Assembly (NCBI RefSeq): GCF_013409345.1
Contig: NZ_JACCBB010000001.1
Span: forward strand, 3,162,001-3,226,000
DNA length: 64,000 nt
From: Kineococcus aurantiacus
GTDB lineage: Bacteria > Actinomycetota > Actinomycetes > Actinomycetales > Kineococcaceae
Reading direction: 5' to 3'
Part shown: positions 52,535-64,000 of the stretch, one piece after another
Numbering within the stretch: position 1 is the stretch's first letter
Layout of the letters: every line of letters starts with the position of its first letter
The notes under the pieces: generated by a model
Seen by the model: only the letters and a program-made list of their open reading frames with translations
The model's database searches: none
Told to the model about the DNA's origin: nothing
Translations under genes and position numbers: made by a program

Positions 52535-53221
52535 GTGCGGACAGCGGTGCGGCCGGTGCACGGGCGGGACACCACCGGAGCGGACCCGCGGGCCCGGCGC
52601 GTGAGCGCGCCGTCGTGGCGGGACCCCCGGCTCCTCGTCGGCCTGCTCCTGGTGCTGGTCAGCGTCGTCGTGGGCGCCACCGTCGTCGGGCGGGCCCGCG
52701 ACACCACCGGGGTGTGGGCGCTGACCCGCCCCGTGGGGGCGGGCCGGTCGATCACCACCGAGGACCTGCGCGTCGTCCAGGTGCACCTCGACCCGGCGAC
52801 GCTGGCCGGCTACGTCCCGGCCGGCACGGACCCCTCGCGCGGTGCGGTCGCCCTGCGGGGGCTGGCCGCCGGGGAGCTCCTGCCGGTGGGCGCGCTGGGG
52901 CGGGTGGGCGACCTCACCTCCCGGCCCGTGACGGTCCCGGTCGAGGGGAACGTGCCCCAGGGCGTCGCCGTGGGTGCGCTCGTCGACGTCTGGGTCGTCC
53001 CGGCGGCCCCGGTGGCGGGCCAGGAGGCGGTGCCGGCACCCGAGCGGCTCGTGGAGGCGGCGGAGGTCTCGGCGGTCGACGACGGCGGTGGGGCCCTGAG
53101 CTCGCGCGGTGGCGCCGACGTGCAGGTCGTGGTGCCCCAGGGCGCGCTCCCGGCCGTCCTGCGGGCGGTCTCGGACGACGACGACCTCGTCCTCGTGCCC
53201 GTCCCGGGTGGTGGGGCGTGA
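52535..53221 (+). CDS. SAF domain protein, CpaB-like
   Basis: A 228-residue membrane-anchored protein. A membrane helix lies near 36-58 (LLVGLLLVLVSVVVGATVVG). The SAF domain follows (about 68-135: VGAGRSITTEDLRVVQVHLD, then VALRGLAAGELLPVGALG), then an RcpC-like second domain (RPVTVPVEGNVPQGVAVGAL). CpaB/RcpC proteins belong to Flp pilus assembly, but no secretin, prepilin or TadA gene is present here. GTG 52535 follows GGAGG by 4 nt; GTG 52602 is an alternative. The stop overlaps the CpaE-like start by 4 bp. Confidence 0.82.
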   Translation: MRTAVRPVHGRDTTGADPRARRVSAPSWRDPRLLVGLLLVLVSVVVGATVVGRARDTTGVWALTRPVGAGRSITTEDLRVVQVHLDPATLAGYVPAGTDPSRGAVALRGLAAGELLPVGALGRVGDLTSRPVTVPVEGNVPQGVAVGALVDVWVVPAAPVAGQEAVPAPERLVEAAEVSAVDDGGGALSSRGGADVQVVVPQGALPAVLRAVSDDDDLVLVPVPGGGA

Positions 53222-54486
53222 CGCTGCCGGTCGCCGTCGCCATCCCGGGCGCGGGCGAGGCGCGGTTGCTCACCGGGTGGGAGCCGCTGCGGCGCGAGCT
53301 GGTCGTCGTGCGGCGCTGCGCCGACGTCGCCGACGTCCTGGCCGTCGCCGCCGCGGGTCTCGTGCGCGCGGTGGTTCTCGGCGCCGACCTGCCCGGCTGC
53401 GACACCGAGACGGTCGGGACCCTGCGGCGCCACCGGACCGGGCTTGTCGTCCTCCTGCCGCCCGGTGCGGCCGGCGAGCAGGAGGAGCGCCGCTGGCGCG
53501 CCCTGGGCGCGACCCGCTTCGCGGTGGCGGACGCCGCCCCCGCGGACCTGGCCCGCCAGGTGGCGCTCAGCGTCTCGCCCGACCCGCGGGAACCGGCCGC
53601 GGTCGACGTCGCCGCGGACGCGGAGGCGACGTGGACGGGTGCCCCCGGTCGCGTGGTGGCGGTGTGGGGACCGCACGGGTCGTGCGGCCGGACGACGATC
53701 GCGACGAACCTGGCCGCGGAGTTCGCCGCGGCGGGTGAGCGGGCGCTGCTGGTCGACGCCGACACCCGCGGCGCCTCGGTCGCGCAGGCGCTGGGCGTGC
53801 TGGACGAGGCCCCCTCCCTGCTGGCCGCGGTGCGCGCGGCCGCCGAGGGTCGCCTCGACGTCGCCGGCCTGGTGCGCCGGACGACGACCGTGGCCGACGG
53901 GCTGGGTCTGCTCAGCGGGTCGGGAGACCCGTCGCGCTGGAGCGAGGTCCGCCCCGCCGCGCTGCGGCGGACCCTGGAGGTCGCCGCCGCGGGGCACGAC
54001 TGGACGATCGTCGACGTGCCGGGCGGGTGCGACGACCTGCCGCTGGAGTCCGGTCGCGACGCGGTCCTGGCGACCGTGCTGGACGTGGCCGACGTGGTGC
54101 TGGTCGTGGGCGCCGCGGACCCCGTCGGGCTGCAGCGCCTGGTCCGGACGTGGGGGACGCTGCCCGAGGTGGCACCGGACGCGGTCGTCGTGCCGGTGGT
54201 CAACCGCGTCCGTCCCGGCGCCGTCGGCAACCCCCCGGTGCGGCGGATCACCGCGCTGCTGCGGCGCACCGCCGGCATCGAGGACGTGGTCACCGTGCCG
54301 CACGACGACGCGGCGGACGCCGCGCTGCTGGCCGGGCGCACGCTCGCCGAGCACGCCGGCCGCTCGGTGGTGCGCCGGGCGGTGCGGGACCTGGCGGTGC
54401 GGCTCGAGGCGCTCGTGGACGCGCCGGCCACCCCGCCGGAGGACGAGCTGACCTCGGGATTTGACCCGCTGCTGGCCCGCAGTTAA
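53218..54486 (+). CDS. CpaE-like MinD/ParA-family protein with altered Walker A
   Basis: A 422-residue protein. An N-terminal receiver-like pseudo-domain (about 1-130) is followed by a MinD/ParA fold. The P-loop at residues 151-160 reads GPHGSCGRTT, with Arg158 where Lys is invariant in active family members. Later elements are kept: LLVDADTRGASVAQALG, WTIVDVPGGCDDL and VVVPVVNRVRPG. Actinobacterial CpaE-like proteins often have GxxGxxGRTT, so this is a lineage trait, not damage, but ATP hydrolysis is doubtful. GTG 53218 overlaps the CpaB-like stop. The last codons contain an rrn promoter. Confidence 0.85.
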   Translation: MTLPVAVAIPGAGEARLLTGWEPLRRELVVVRRCADVADVLAVAAAGLVRAVVLGADLPGCDTETVGTLRRHRTGLVVLLPPGAAGEQEERRWRALGATRFAVADAAPADLARQVALSVSPDPREPAAVDVAADAEATWTGAPGRVVAVWGPHGSCGRTTIATNLAAEFAAAGERALLVDADTRGASVAQALGVLDEAPSLLAAVRAAAEGRLDVAGLVRRTTTVADGLGLLSGSGDPSRWSEVRPAALRRTLEVAAAGHDWTIVDVPGGCDDLPLESGRDAVLATVLDVADVVLVVGAADPVGLQRLVRTWGTLPEVAPDAVVVPVVNRVRPGAVGNPPVRRITALLRRTAGIEDVVTVPHDDAADAALLAGRTLAEHAGRSVVRRAVRDLAVRLEALVDAPATPPEDELTSGFDPLLARS

Positions 54487-54489
54487 CGT
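54461..54489 (+). promoter_or_regulatory. rrn promoter P1
   Basis: TTGACC at 54461-54466 and TAACGT at 54484-54489 are separated by 17 bp. The -35 lies inside the last codons of the CpaE-like gene and the -10 overlaps its stop. It is the closest match to a housekeeping promoter upstream of the rrn operon. Confidence 0.6.
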
Positions 54490-54619
54490 AGTTGTCACAC
54501 CCCAGCGGGGAGGAACGGACGGGCGACCGGCCGGTTCCCGCAGGAGGTGGAACCACTCGGAACTTCTCGGTGCGATCGGCTCAGCTGAGCTGACGGGCCG
54601 CCGATGGAGACTGAGTGTC

Positions 54620-54647
54620 CTGACCGGGCCGATGAGTCCGGTAAGCT
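54620..54647 (+). promoter_or_regulatory. rrn promoter P2
   Basis: CTGACC at 54620-54625 and TAAGCT at 54642-54647 are 16 bp apart (CCTGAC gives 17). Tandem promoters are usual for actinobacterial rrn operons. Confidence 0.5.
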
Positions 54648-54703
54648 GGACGAAGTCCGCAGACAAGAAGCCGTGAAAACGGCGGAAAGTCGTGCGTCCG
54701 GTT

Positions 54704-54726
54704 CTTGAGAACTCAACAGTGTGCCA
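54704..54726 (+). promoter_or_regulatory. rrn leader antitermination/processing element
   Basis: The segment holds TTGAGAACTCAACAGTG (54705-54721) followed by TGCCA, the sequence typical of actinobacterial rrn leaders. A close copy lies in the 16S-23S spacer at 56817-56833. Confidence 0.65.
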
Positions 54727-54928
54727 TAAATGTTGATGCCAATGCATTAACCCCCAATGGTCTCTGCTCCTGTGTGGGTGGGGATCGGGGATTCCTTTGG
54801 GATTGACCTCCGCCTCTTTCACGCCAGTGGGGGGTGGAGTTTCGAGTCCAAGGGTCGACTATGAAGTGAAATGATCTACGTGGCTGCTTGGCTGGTCTTC
54901 GGGCCGGTTTGGGTGGTTGCGGATGGTT

Positions 54929-60213
<5,285 letters not shown>

Positions 60214-60435
60214 CCACGCACCAGCCACCATCAGGGCCAGTCGTAAGGATTGGTGTGGTGGGTGATGGTGTGGGTGGAGAGTGCAAACAATCTTGATGCT
60301 TTGATGAGCAGTTGCTGCTTGAGTGTTCGCGTCCATTGTGTGGTTCTCGGGAGAGAACCCGCCCACCGCCACTCGTGGTGCATGCGCAGGCGTGCTCGTG
60401 TGTGGTGGTGGGGTGGTTTGGATCCTGGCCTGTGT

Positions 60436-60554
60436 GGTCCGGTGGTCATAGCGGTGGGGAAACGCCCGGTCTCATTCCGAACCCGGAAGCTAAGCCCACC
60501 AGCGCCGATGGTACTGCTCGGGAGACTGGGTGGGAGAGTAGGTCACCGCCGGCC
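60436..60554 (+). rRNA. rrf: 5S ribosomal RNA
   Basis: About 119 nt. GGTCCGGTGGTCATAGCGGT at the 5' end pairs with GTCACCGCCGGCC at the 3' end. CCGAACCCGGAAGCTAAGCC in the middle is the conserved loop. It closes the rrn operon in the usual 16S-23S-5S order, with a 222-bp spacer from 23S that holds no gene. Confidence 0.95.
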
Positions 60555-60555
60555 A

Positions 60556-60612
60556 CTCACCTTTGGTGAGAAGCGTGTGGGGAGCCGCCCGATCAGGGCC
60601 GCTCCCCACACG
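60556..60612 (+). terminator. Tandem terminator of the rrn operon
   Basis: The first hairpin pairs CTCACC (60556-60561) with GGTGAG (60565-60570) around TTT. The second pairs 60574-60585 with 60601-60612 over 12 bp, extending by four more pairs after one mismatch. TATTTGTG follows, the nearest thing to a U tract. Confidence 0.8.
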
Positions 60613-60714
60613 TATTTGTGCCACCTCCGTGGGAGGATGGACTGCTCGCCGAGCGAGCTCAACGTGAACAGTGACGAGGACAACCGCGTTCAGCGCGGCG
60701 GGTGGGAGATCGAC

Positions 60715-62499
60715 ATGGCAGAACACGGTGCTCGTGGTCGCGGCGAGGACGATCGCCGCTCGAACCGCCCCCAGTCGTCTCGCGGGGGGAGCAGCGGCTC
60801 CCGTTCGACGGGTCCTCGTCGTTCGTCGTCCTCCGACGACCAGCGTCCGAGCCGTTCCGTGCGGGACGGGGCGCGCTACGGCGACCGGCCGCAGCGCGGC
60901 ACCTCCCGCGACGACCGCCCCGCGCGCGACGACCGTCCGCGCCGCGACGGCGACCGGCCCTTCCGCAACGACCGTGGGCCGCAGGGTGACCGTCCCCAGC
61001 GCAGCGGCTCCCGGTTCGACCGGCCGTCGCGCGACGACCGGGCTCCCCGTGACGACCGCGGACCGCAGCGCGGTGGCTCCTCCTTCGATCGACCCGCCCG
61101 CGACGACCGTCCGCGTCGTGACGGTGACCGGCCCTGGCGCGCCGAAGGTCCGCGCTACGGGGACCGCCCGCACCGCGAGGACCGCCCTCGTCGGGACGGC
61201 GACCGTCCGTTCCGCGACGACCGCGGGACCGGCAGCGACCGCCCGCAGCGCAACGGGTTCCGGAGCGACCGTCCCGCCGGCGGCGACCGTCCCTCCCGCG
61301 ACGACCGCTCTTTCCGCGACGACCGCGGGGCCCGGGGCGAGCGCGACCGTCCGCAGCGCGGCGACTCCCGGTCCGACCGGCCTCGTCGTGACGGTGACCG
61401 TCCCTTCCGCGAGGACCGGGGCGCCCGGGGCGAGCGGCCGCAGCGCACCGGGTTCCGGAGCGACCGCCCCGCGCGTGACGACCGTCCGCGCCGCGACGGC
61501 GACCGCCCCTCGCGCGACGACCGCGGTCCCCAGCGTGACCGCGCGCCGCGCGGTGACTCCCGGTTCGACCGGCCGGCGCGGGACGACCGCGGCCCCCGGC
61601 ACGACCGGCCCCAGCGCACGGAGGACCGTCCCCGCCGCAACGACCGCGGTCCGGTGCGGCCCGCGGGCGGCGACCGCGGCCGCTCGTCGGTGCCGCCGCG
61701 CCCGACCGGCCCGCGCCTGCCCGAGGACATCACGGGCAAGGAACTGCCGGGTGAGGTCCGTCGCGCGCTGCAGAGCCTGACCGGCGACAACGCCGACATC
61801 GTGGCCAAGCACCTGGTGGCGAGCGCCCGCCTGGTGGACGTGGACGCCGAGGAGGCGTGGCAGCACGCCCTCGCGGCGCAGAAGCGGGGCGGCCGGATCG
61901 CGGCCGTCCGCGAGGCGGCCGCCATCGCGGCGTACAAGGCGGGGCACTTCCGCGAGGCCCTCGCCGAGCTGCGCACGGTCCGCCGCATGACCGGTGACGA
62001 CAGCTACCTGCCGCTCATGGCGGACAGCGAGCGGGGTCTGGGGCGTCCTGAGCGGGCGCTCGACCTGGCCACCTCCAAGGAGGCGGCGGGTCTGGACACG
62101 CCGGCCAAGGTGGAGATGCTCATCGTCGCCGCGGGCGCGCGGCACGACCTGGGGCAGCACGAGGCCGCAGTCGTGTCCTTGCAGGTCCCGCAGCTGCGCA
62201 CCAACAGCCGCGCGCCCTGGCGCGCCCGTCTCTGGTACGCCTACGCGGACGCGCTGATCTCCGTGGGCCGCGCCGCCGAGGCGCGGGAGTGGCTCGTGAA
62301 GGCCGCCGAGGCGGACACCGACGGTGAGACCGATGCGGCGGAACGTCTCGACGAGCTCGACGGCATCGTCTTCGAGGAGGACTGGGACGACGAGGCGGGC
62401 GACGAGGCGGACGACGAGGCGGACGACGAGGCGGGCGACGAGGTCGACGCGAGCGACGACGTCGCCGCGGACGACGACCCGGCCGAGGACGAGGACTGA
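60715..62499 (+). CDS. Arg/Asp-rich disordered protein with C-terminal TPR-like domain
   Basis: A 594-residue protein in three parts. Residues about 1-333 are low-complexity repeats of units such as RPARDDRPRRDGDRPFRDDR, very rich in Arg, Asp, Pro and Gly, and predicted disordered. Residues about 334-555 form a helical, TPR-like domain (LPGEVRRALQSLTGDNADIV, AEEAWQHALAAQKRGGRIAA, APWRARLWYAYADALISVGR). The last 40 residues are almost all Asp, Glu and Ala. The C-terminal domain resembles the actinobacterial Rv1691-type proteins. ATG 60715 has GGGAG 6 nt upstream; the longer open frame is unsupported. Charge blocks and the rrn neighbourhood suggest RNA or ribosome binding, by inference. Confidence 0.85.
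   Translation: MAEHGARGRGEDDRRSNRPQSSRGGSSGSRSTGPRRSSSSDDQRPSRSVRDGARYGDRPQRGTSRDDRPARDDRPRRDGDRPFRNDRGPQGDRPQRSGSRFDRPSRDDRAPRDDRGPQRGGSSFDRPARDDRPRRDGDRPWRAEGPRYGDRPHREDRPRRDGDRPFRDDRGTGSDRPQRNGFRSDRPAGGDRPSRDDRSFRDDRGARGERDRPQRGDSRSDRPRRDGDRPFREDRGARGERPQRTGFRSDRPARDDRPRRDGDRPSRDDRGPQRDRAPRGDSRFDRPARDDRGPRHDRPQRTEDRPRRNDRGPVRPAGGDRGRSSVPPRPTGPRLPEDITGKELPGEVRRALQSLTGDNADIVAKHLVASARLVDVDAEEAWQHALAAQKRGGRIAAVREAAAIAAYKAGHFREALAELRTVRRMTGDDSYLPLMADSERGLGRPERALDLATSKEAAGLDTPAKVEMLIVAAGARHDLGQHEAAVVSLQVPQLRTNSRAPWRARLWYAYADALISVGRAAEAREWLVKAAEADTDGETDAAERLDELDGIVFEEDWDDEAGDEADDEADDEAGDEVDASDDVAADDDPAEDED
60880..61650 (+). repeat. Coding repeats of the Arg/Asp-rich domain
   Basis: Diverged repeats of roughly 60-100 bp encode alternating PRRDGDRP and RDDRG blocks. 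Codons vary between units (CGC, CGT and CGG for Arg), so the repetition is maintained mainly at protein level. Length variation between strains is likely. Confidence 0.75.
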
Positions 62500-62502
62500 G
62501 CC

Positions 62503-63039
62503 GTGCGGGTGTACTGGCCGACGACCTTGAAGGGGCTGGCGCGGCTCGCCGGGAGCGGTGAGCTCGCGGCGGCACCCGTCACCGTCCACGCCGTCACGCC
62601 CACGTTGCGGGACTTCTACGCCGACGCGGACCCCCGCGACCTGGAGGAGGAGCTCGAGTACGTCGCGATGACGGACGCGGCGGGCGAGTCGGTACGCCTG
62701 CTGGCCGGCGAGCTGGCCGGGGAGCCGGCGGCCGTCCCCCGGCGGGTGGTGCTGGCCCTGGACGTCCCGGACGACGCGGTCACGTCCGAGCGCAGGTCGT
62801 GGTCGGCGCCGGAGCGGTCGCGGGTGCTCCTCGGCGTGCCCCTGCGGGTCGAGGACCTCGCCAGCGTCCACGTCGACGACGCAGAGGCCGAGGCCGACGT
62901 CCGCGCGGCCGTCGCGGCCCTCCCCGCCGCCGACGGCGGCGACGAGGACGCGCGGTTCACGGTCGAGGCCTGCGAGGGTCACGACCTGCTCTGGTACGAC
63001 GCCGGGGAGCTGCCGCTCCTGCTGGCCGCCGGCGGGTGA
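62503..63039 (+). CDS. DUF6912 family protein
   Basis: A 178-residue actinobacterial protein of unknown function. It starts VRVYWPTTLKGLARLAGSGE, the hallmark of the family, followed by PVTVHAVTPTLRDFYADADP and EELEYVAMTDAAGESVRLLA. A central VVLALDVPDDAV strand and an acidic C-terminal half follow. No signal peptide, membrane segment or catalytic motif is visible. The GTG start lies 3 bp after the stop of the Arg/Asp-rich gene, so the two are cotranscribed. Conserved proximity of such genes suggests a shared process, but none is known. Confidence 0.82.
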   Translation: MRVYWPTTLKGLARLAGSGELAAAPVTVHAVTPTLRDFYADADPRDLEEELEYVAMTDAAGESVRLLAGELAGEPAAVPRRVVLALDVPDDAVTSERRSWSAPERSRVLLGVPLRVEDLASVHVDDAEAEADVRAAVAALPAADGGDEDARFTVEACEGHDLLWYDAGELPLLLAAGG

Positions 63040-63040
63040 C

Positions 63041-63541
63041 CTACGGGCGGGCGGTCCACTCCTGGGCGAGCTGGACCTCCGACCGGATCAGCCGCAGCAG
63101 CCCCGGGAGCGCGGCCTTCTCCACCTGACCCCCCAGCACCGGCACGCGGACGGTCAGCGTCCCGTCCATCGTCAGGACGCTGCCCGTCCCGGCGGCGGTG
63201 AGCACCGAGGTCGCCGTCAGCTCCACGGGCGCCGAGCGCACGGTGAGCGTCAGCCGGGCCCGGTGCGAGCCGTCGGCGGCGGCGGGCTCCCAGCGCTCGA
63301 CCTGGTCGACGACGGCCGTGGCGCCGAGGAACTTGGCCGCCGCCGCGGGCAGGACGTCCGTGCGGACGGTCCGCGACGTCGTCACGACGTGCACCTCGCC
63401 CTCGCGGGTCACCGACTCGCTGTGGTCGACGACCTCGGGGGAGTCGGCCCGGGCCCGCAGGAAGGCCGGGTCCAGGAGGACGGCCAGGACGGCGTCGGGG
63501 GCGATGGGGAACGACGAGCGCTCGGAGAACGGGGCGGGCAC
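63041..63541 (-). CDS. DUF2505 family protein (START/SRPBCC-like)
   Basis: A 166-residue protein of the actinobacterial DUF2505 family, whose predicted fold is a START-like hydrophobic-ligand pocket. The first part reads FSERSSFPIAPDAVLAVLLD, then EVHVVTTSRTVRTDVLPAAA and a C-terminal amphipathic helix (ALPGLLRLIRSEVQLAQEWT). Ligand and role are unknown. It is the last gene of a three-gene operon on this strand, 3 bp after the preceding stop. Its own end lies 1 bp from the convergent DUF6912 stop, so transcripts must overlap or stop within the genes. Confidence 0.88.
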   Translation of the reverse strand: MPAPFSERSSFPIAPDAVLAVLLDPAFLRARADSPEVVDHSESVTREGEVHVVTTSRTVRTDVLPAAAAKFLGATAVVDQVERWEPAAADGSHRARLTLTVRSAPVELTATSVLTAAGTGSVLTMDGTLTVRVPVLGGQVEKAALPGLLRLIRSEVQLAQEWTARP

Positions 63542-63544
63542 GGG

Positions 63545-63814
63545 TCAGTGGTTCCTTCCGGGGACGAGGACGGCCAGGGGGCCGGCCAGGGCTCGGGCGA
63601 GCGCGACCTCCACCTCGGTCACGGCACCGGCCGGGACGGGGGCGGGGAGGTCGCGCAGCCGCTGCGCGGCGTCGTCGACGGCGGTGGCCGCGGCGCGGAC
63701 GGCGTCCTGCTCGGGAGCGGCGACGAGCGCGGCGGCGCGGTGCAGCCGGCCGGCCAGCGCGGCCAGGCCGGCGGCGTCCCCGCGCGCGGGCCCCACGAGG
63801 TCCACGACGGTCAC
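63545..63814 (-). CDS. Small Ala-rich helical protein, unknown function
   Basis: An 89-residue product. GTG 63814 overlaps the stop of the preceding 51-codon gene (GTGA), which fixes the start more tightly than the longer open frame. It is almost wholly alpha-helical by composition (LAALAGRLHRAAALVAAPEQ, then AVRAAATAVDDAAQRLRDLP, later EVEVALARALAGPLAVLV). No membrane segment is evident. I do not recognise a family. The heptad-like Ala/Leu spacing allows a coiled coil or a four-helix bundle, perhaps with the small upstream product. It is the middle gene of the DUF2505 operon. Confidence 0.6.
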   Translation of the reverse strand: MTVVDLVGPARGDAAGLAALAGRLHRAAALVAAPEQDAVRAAATAVDDAAQRLRDLPAPVPAGAVTEVEVALARALAGPLAVLVPGRNH

Positions 63815-63966
63815 CGCGTCAGCAGCCCGTGGACGGCGCACAGCAGGTCGGCGACCGCGTCCGCGGCGTCGGGGTCGCGCAGGTCGACGTGCGTCGCCAG
63901 CAGTTCCCGCGCCAGCGCGGGGGCGGTCGCGGGCGCTGGTGAGACCGGGATCACGCGGGCGGGCAC
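63811..63966 (-). CDS. Small 51-residue protein heading the DUF2505 operon
   Basis: A short frame running from GTG 63966 to a stop overlapping the next start (GTGA). It encodes VPARVIPVSPAPATAPALAR followed by ELLATHVDLRDPDAADAVAD and LLCAVHGLLTR. Three things support it: the 4-bp overlap, helix-like composition matching its neighbour, and TACAGT exactly 6 nt before the GTG. The frame stays open upstream to the window edge, so a longer gene is possible. No family recognised. Confidence 0.5.
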   Translation of the reverse strand: MPARVIPVSPAPATAPALARELLATHVDLRDPDAADAVADLLCAVHGLLTR

Positions 63967-63972
63967 GGGCCC

Positions 63973-63978
63973 ACTGTA
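63973..63978 (-). promoter_or_regulatory. Predicted leaderless -10 of the DUF2505 operon
   Basis: TACAGT reads leftward and ends 6 nt before GTG 63966. The upstream part of the promoter runs towards the window edge. Confidence 0.4.
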
Positions 63979-64000
63979 GGCGCTGCCCTGCGCGGTGGTG

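Larger units (their letters stand above)
54487..54928 (+). other. rrn leader region
   Basis: No gene is seen in these 442 bp. It contains the P1 start point, promoter P2, the antitermination/processing element at 54704-54726 and an AT-richer stretch (54720-54760) that should be part of the 16S precursor processing stem. Confidence 0.6.

Overview
The window is high-GC actinobacterial DNA. GTG start codons are common, adjacent genes often overlap by 4 bp (GTGA), and the mtrA-mtrB-lpqB block, long-form hpf and a complete rrn operon with a tRNA-free 16S-23S spacer are present. The 16S sequence and the gene set suggest a Kineosporiales organism, most likely Kineococcus. This is recognition from reading, not a database match.

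Layout: 1-1502 end of glgX and a coupled small gene. 1597-8144 RDD membrane protein, S9 peptidase, gap, the Entner-Doudoroff pair kdgK-eda and a TIGR01777 reductase. 8404-13402 chemoreceptor, a NarL-type two-component pair and a GlxA-like regulator. 13426-15736 SpoIIM protein, a serine-hydrolase-like protein without its catalytic residues, and a DHFR-like reductase. 15784-26265 a large GGDEF-EAL protein and two heterodimeric ABC exporter pairs. 26407-31572 DUF58/MoxR/DUF4350/DUF4129/membrane-protein operon. 31642-35638 mtrA-mtrB-lpqB. 35626-41185 LacI regulator and a ChvE-GguA-GguB type sugar importer. 41298-50376 comF, hpf, response regulator, YcaQ-like protein, GGDEF-EAL protein, secA. 50387-54486 Rv3235-like, LysM, unknown, HTH, SAF/CpaB-like and CpaE-like genes. 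54461-60612 rrn operon with two promoters, leader, 16S, spacer, 23S, 5S and a double terminator. 60715-63966 an Arg/Asp-rich TPR-like protein, DUF6912, DUF2505 and two small genes.

How the genes fit together: RDD, SpoIIM, DUF58, MoxR and DUF4350/4129 genes are often clustered in actinobacteria, and mtrAB-lpqB is often followed by comF, hpf and secA. Here that backbone appears interrupted by metabolic, signalling, exporter and sugar-uptake blocks, and several palindromic repeats lie at the block edges. Envelope biology (MtrAB, LpqB, SecA, LysM, MoxR operon) and signalling (two GGDEF-EAL proteins, three response regulators, one chemoreceptor) dominate.

The most notable patterns are: many genes with a TAnnnT hexamer about 6 nt before the start codon, which predicts leaderless mRNAs, including two divergent pairs with tiny intergenic gaps; two families of dispersed palindromic repeats; loopless perfect palindromes of 42 and 34 bp after genes; an ABC pair whose NBD defects are reciprocal; a probable pseudoenzyme; and a roughly 330-residue Arg/Asp-rich disordered domain encoded next to the rrn operon. 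No tRNA, CRISPR array, transposase or phage gene was seen.
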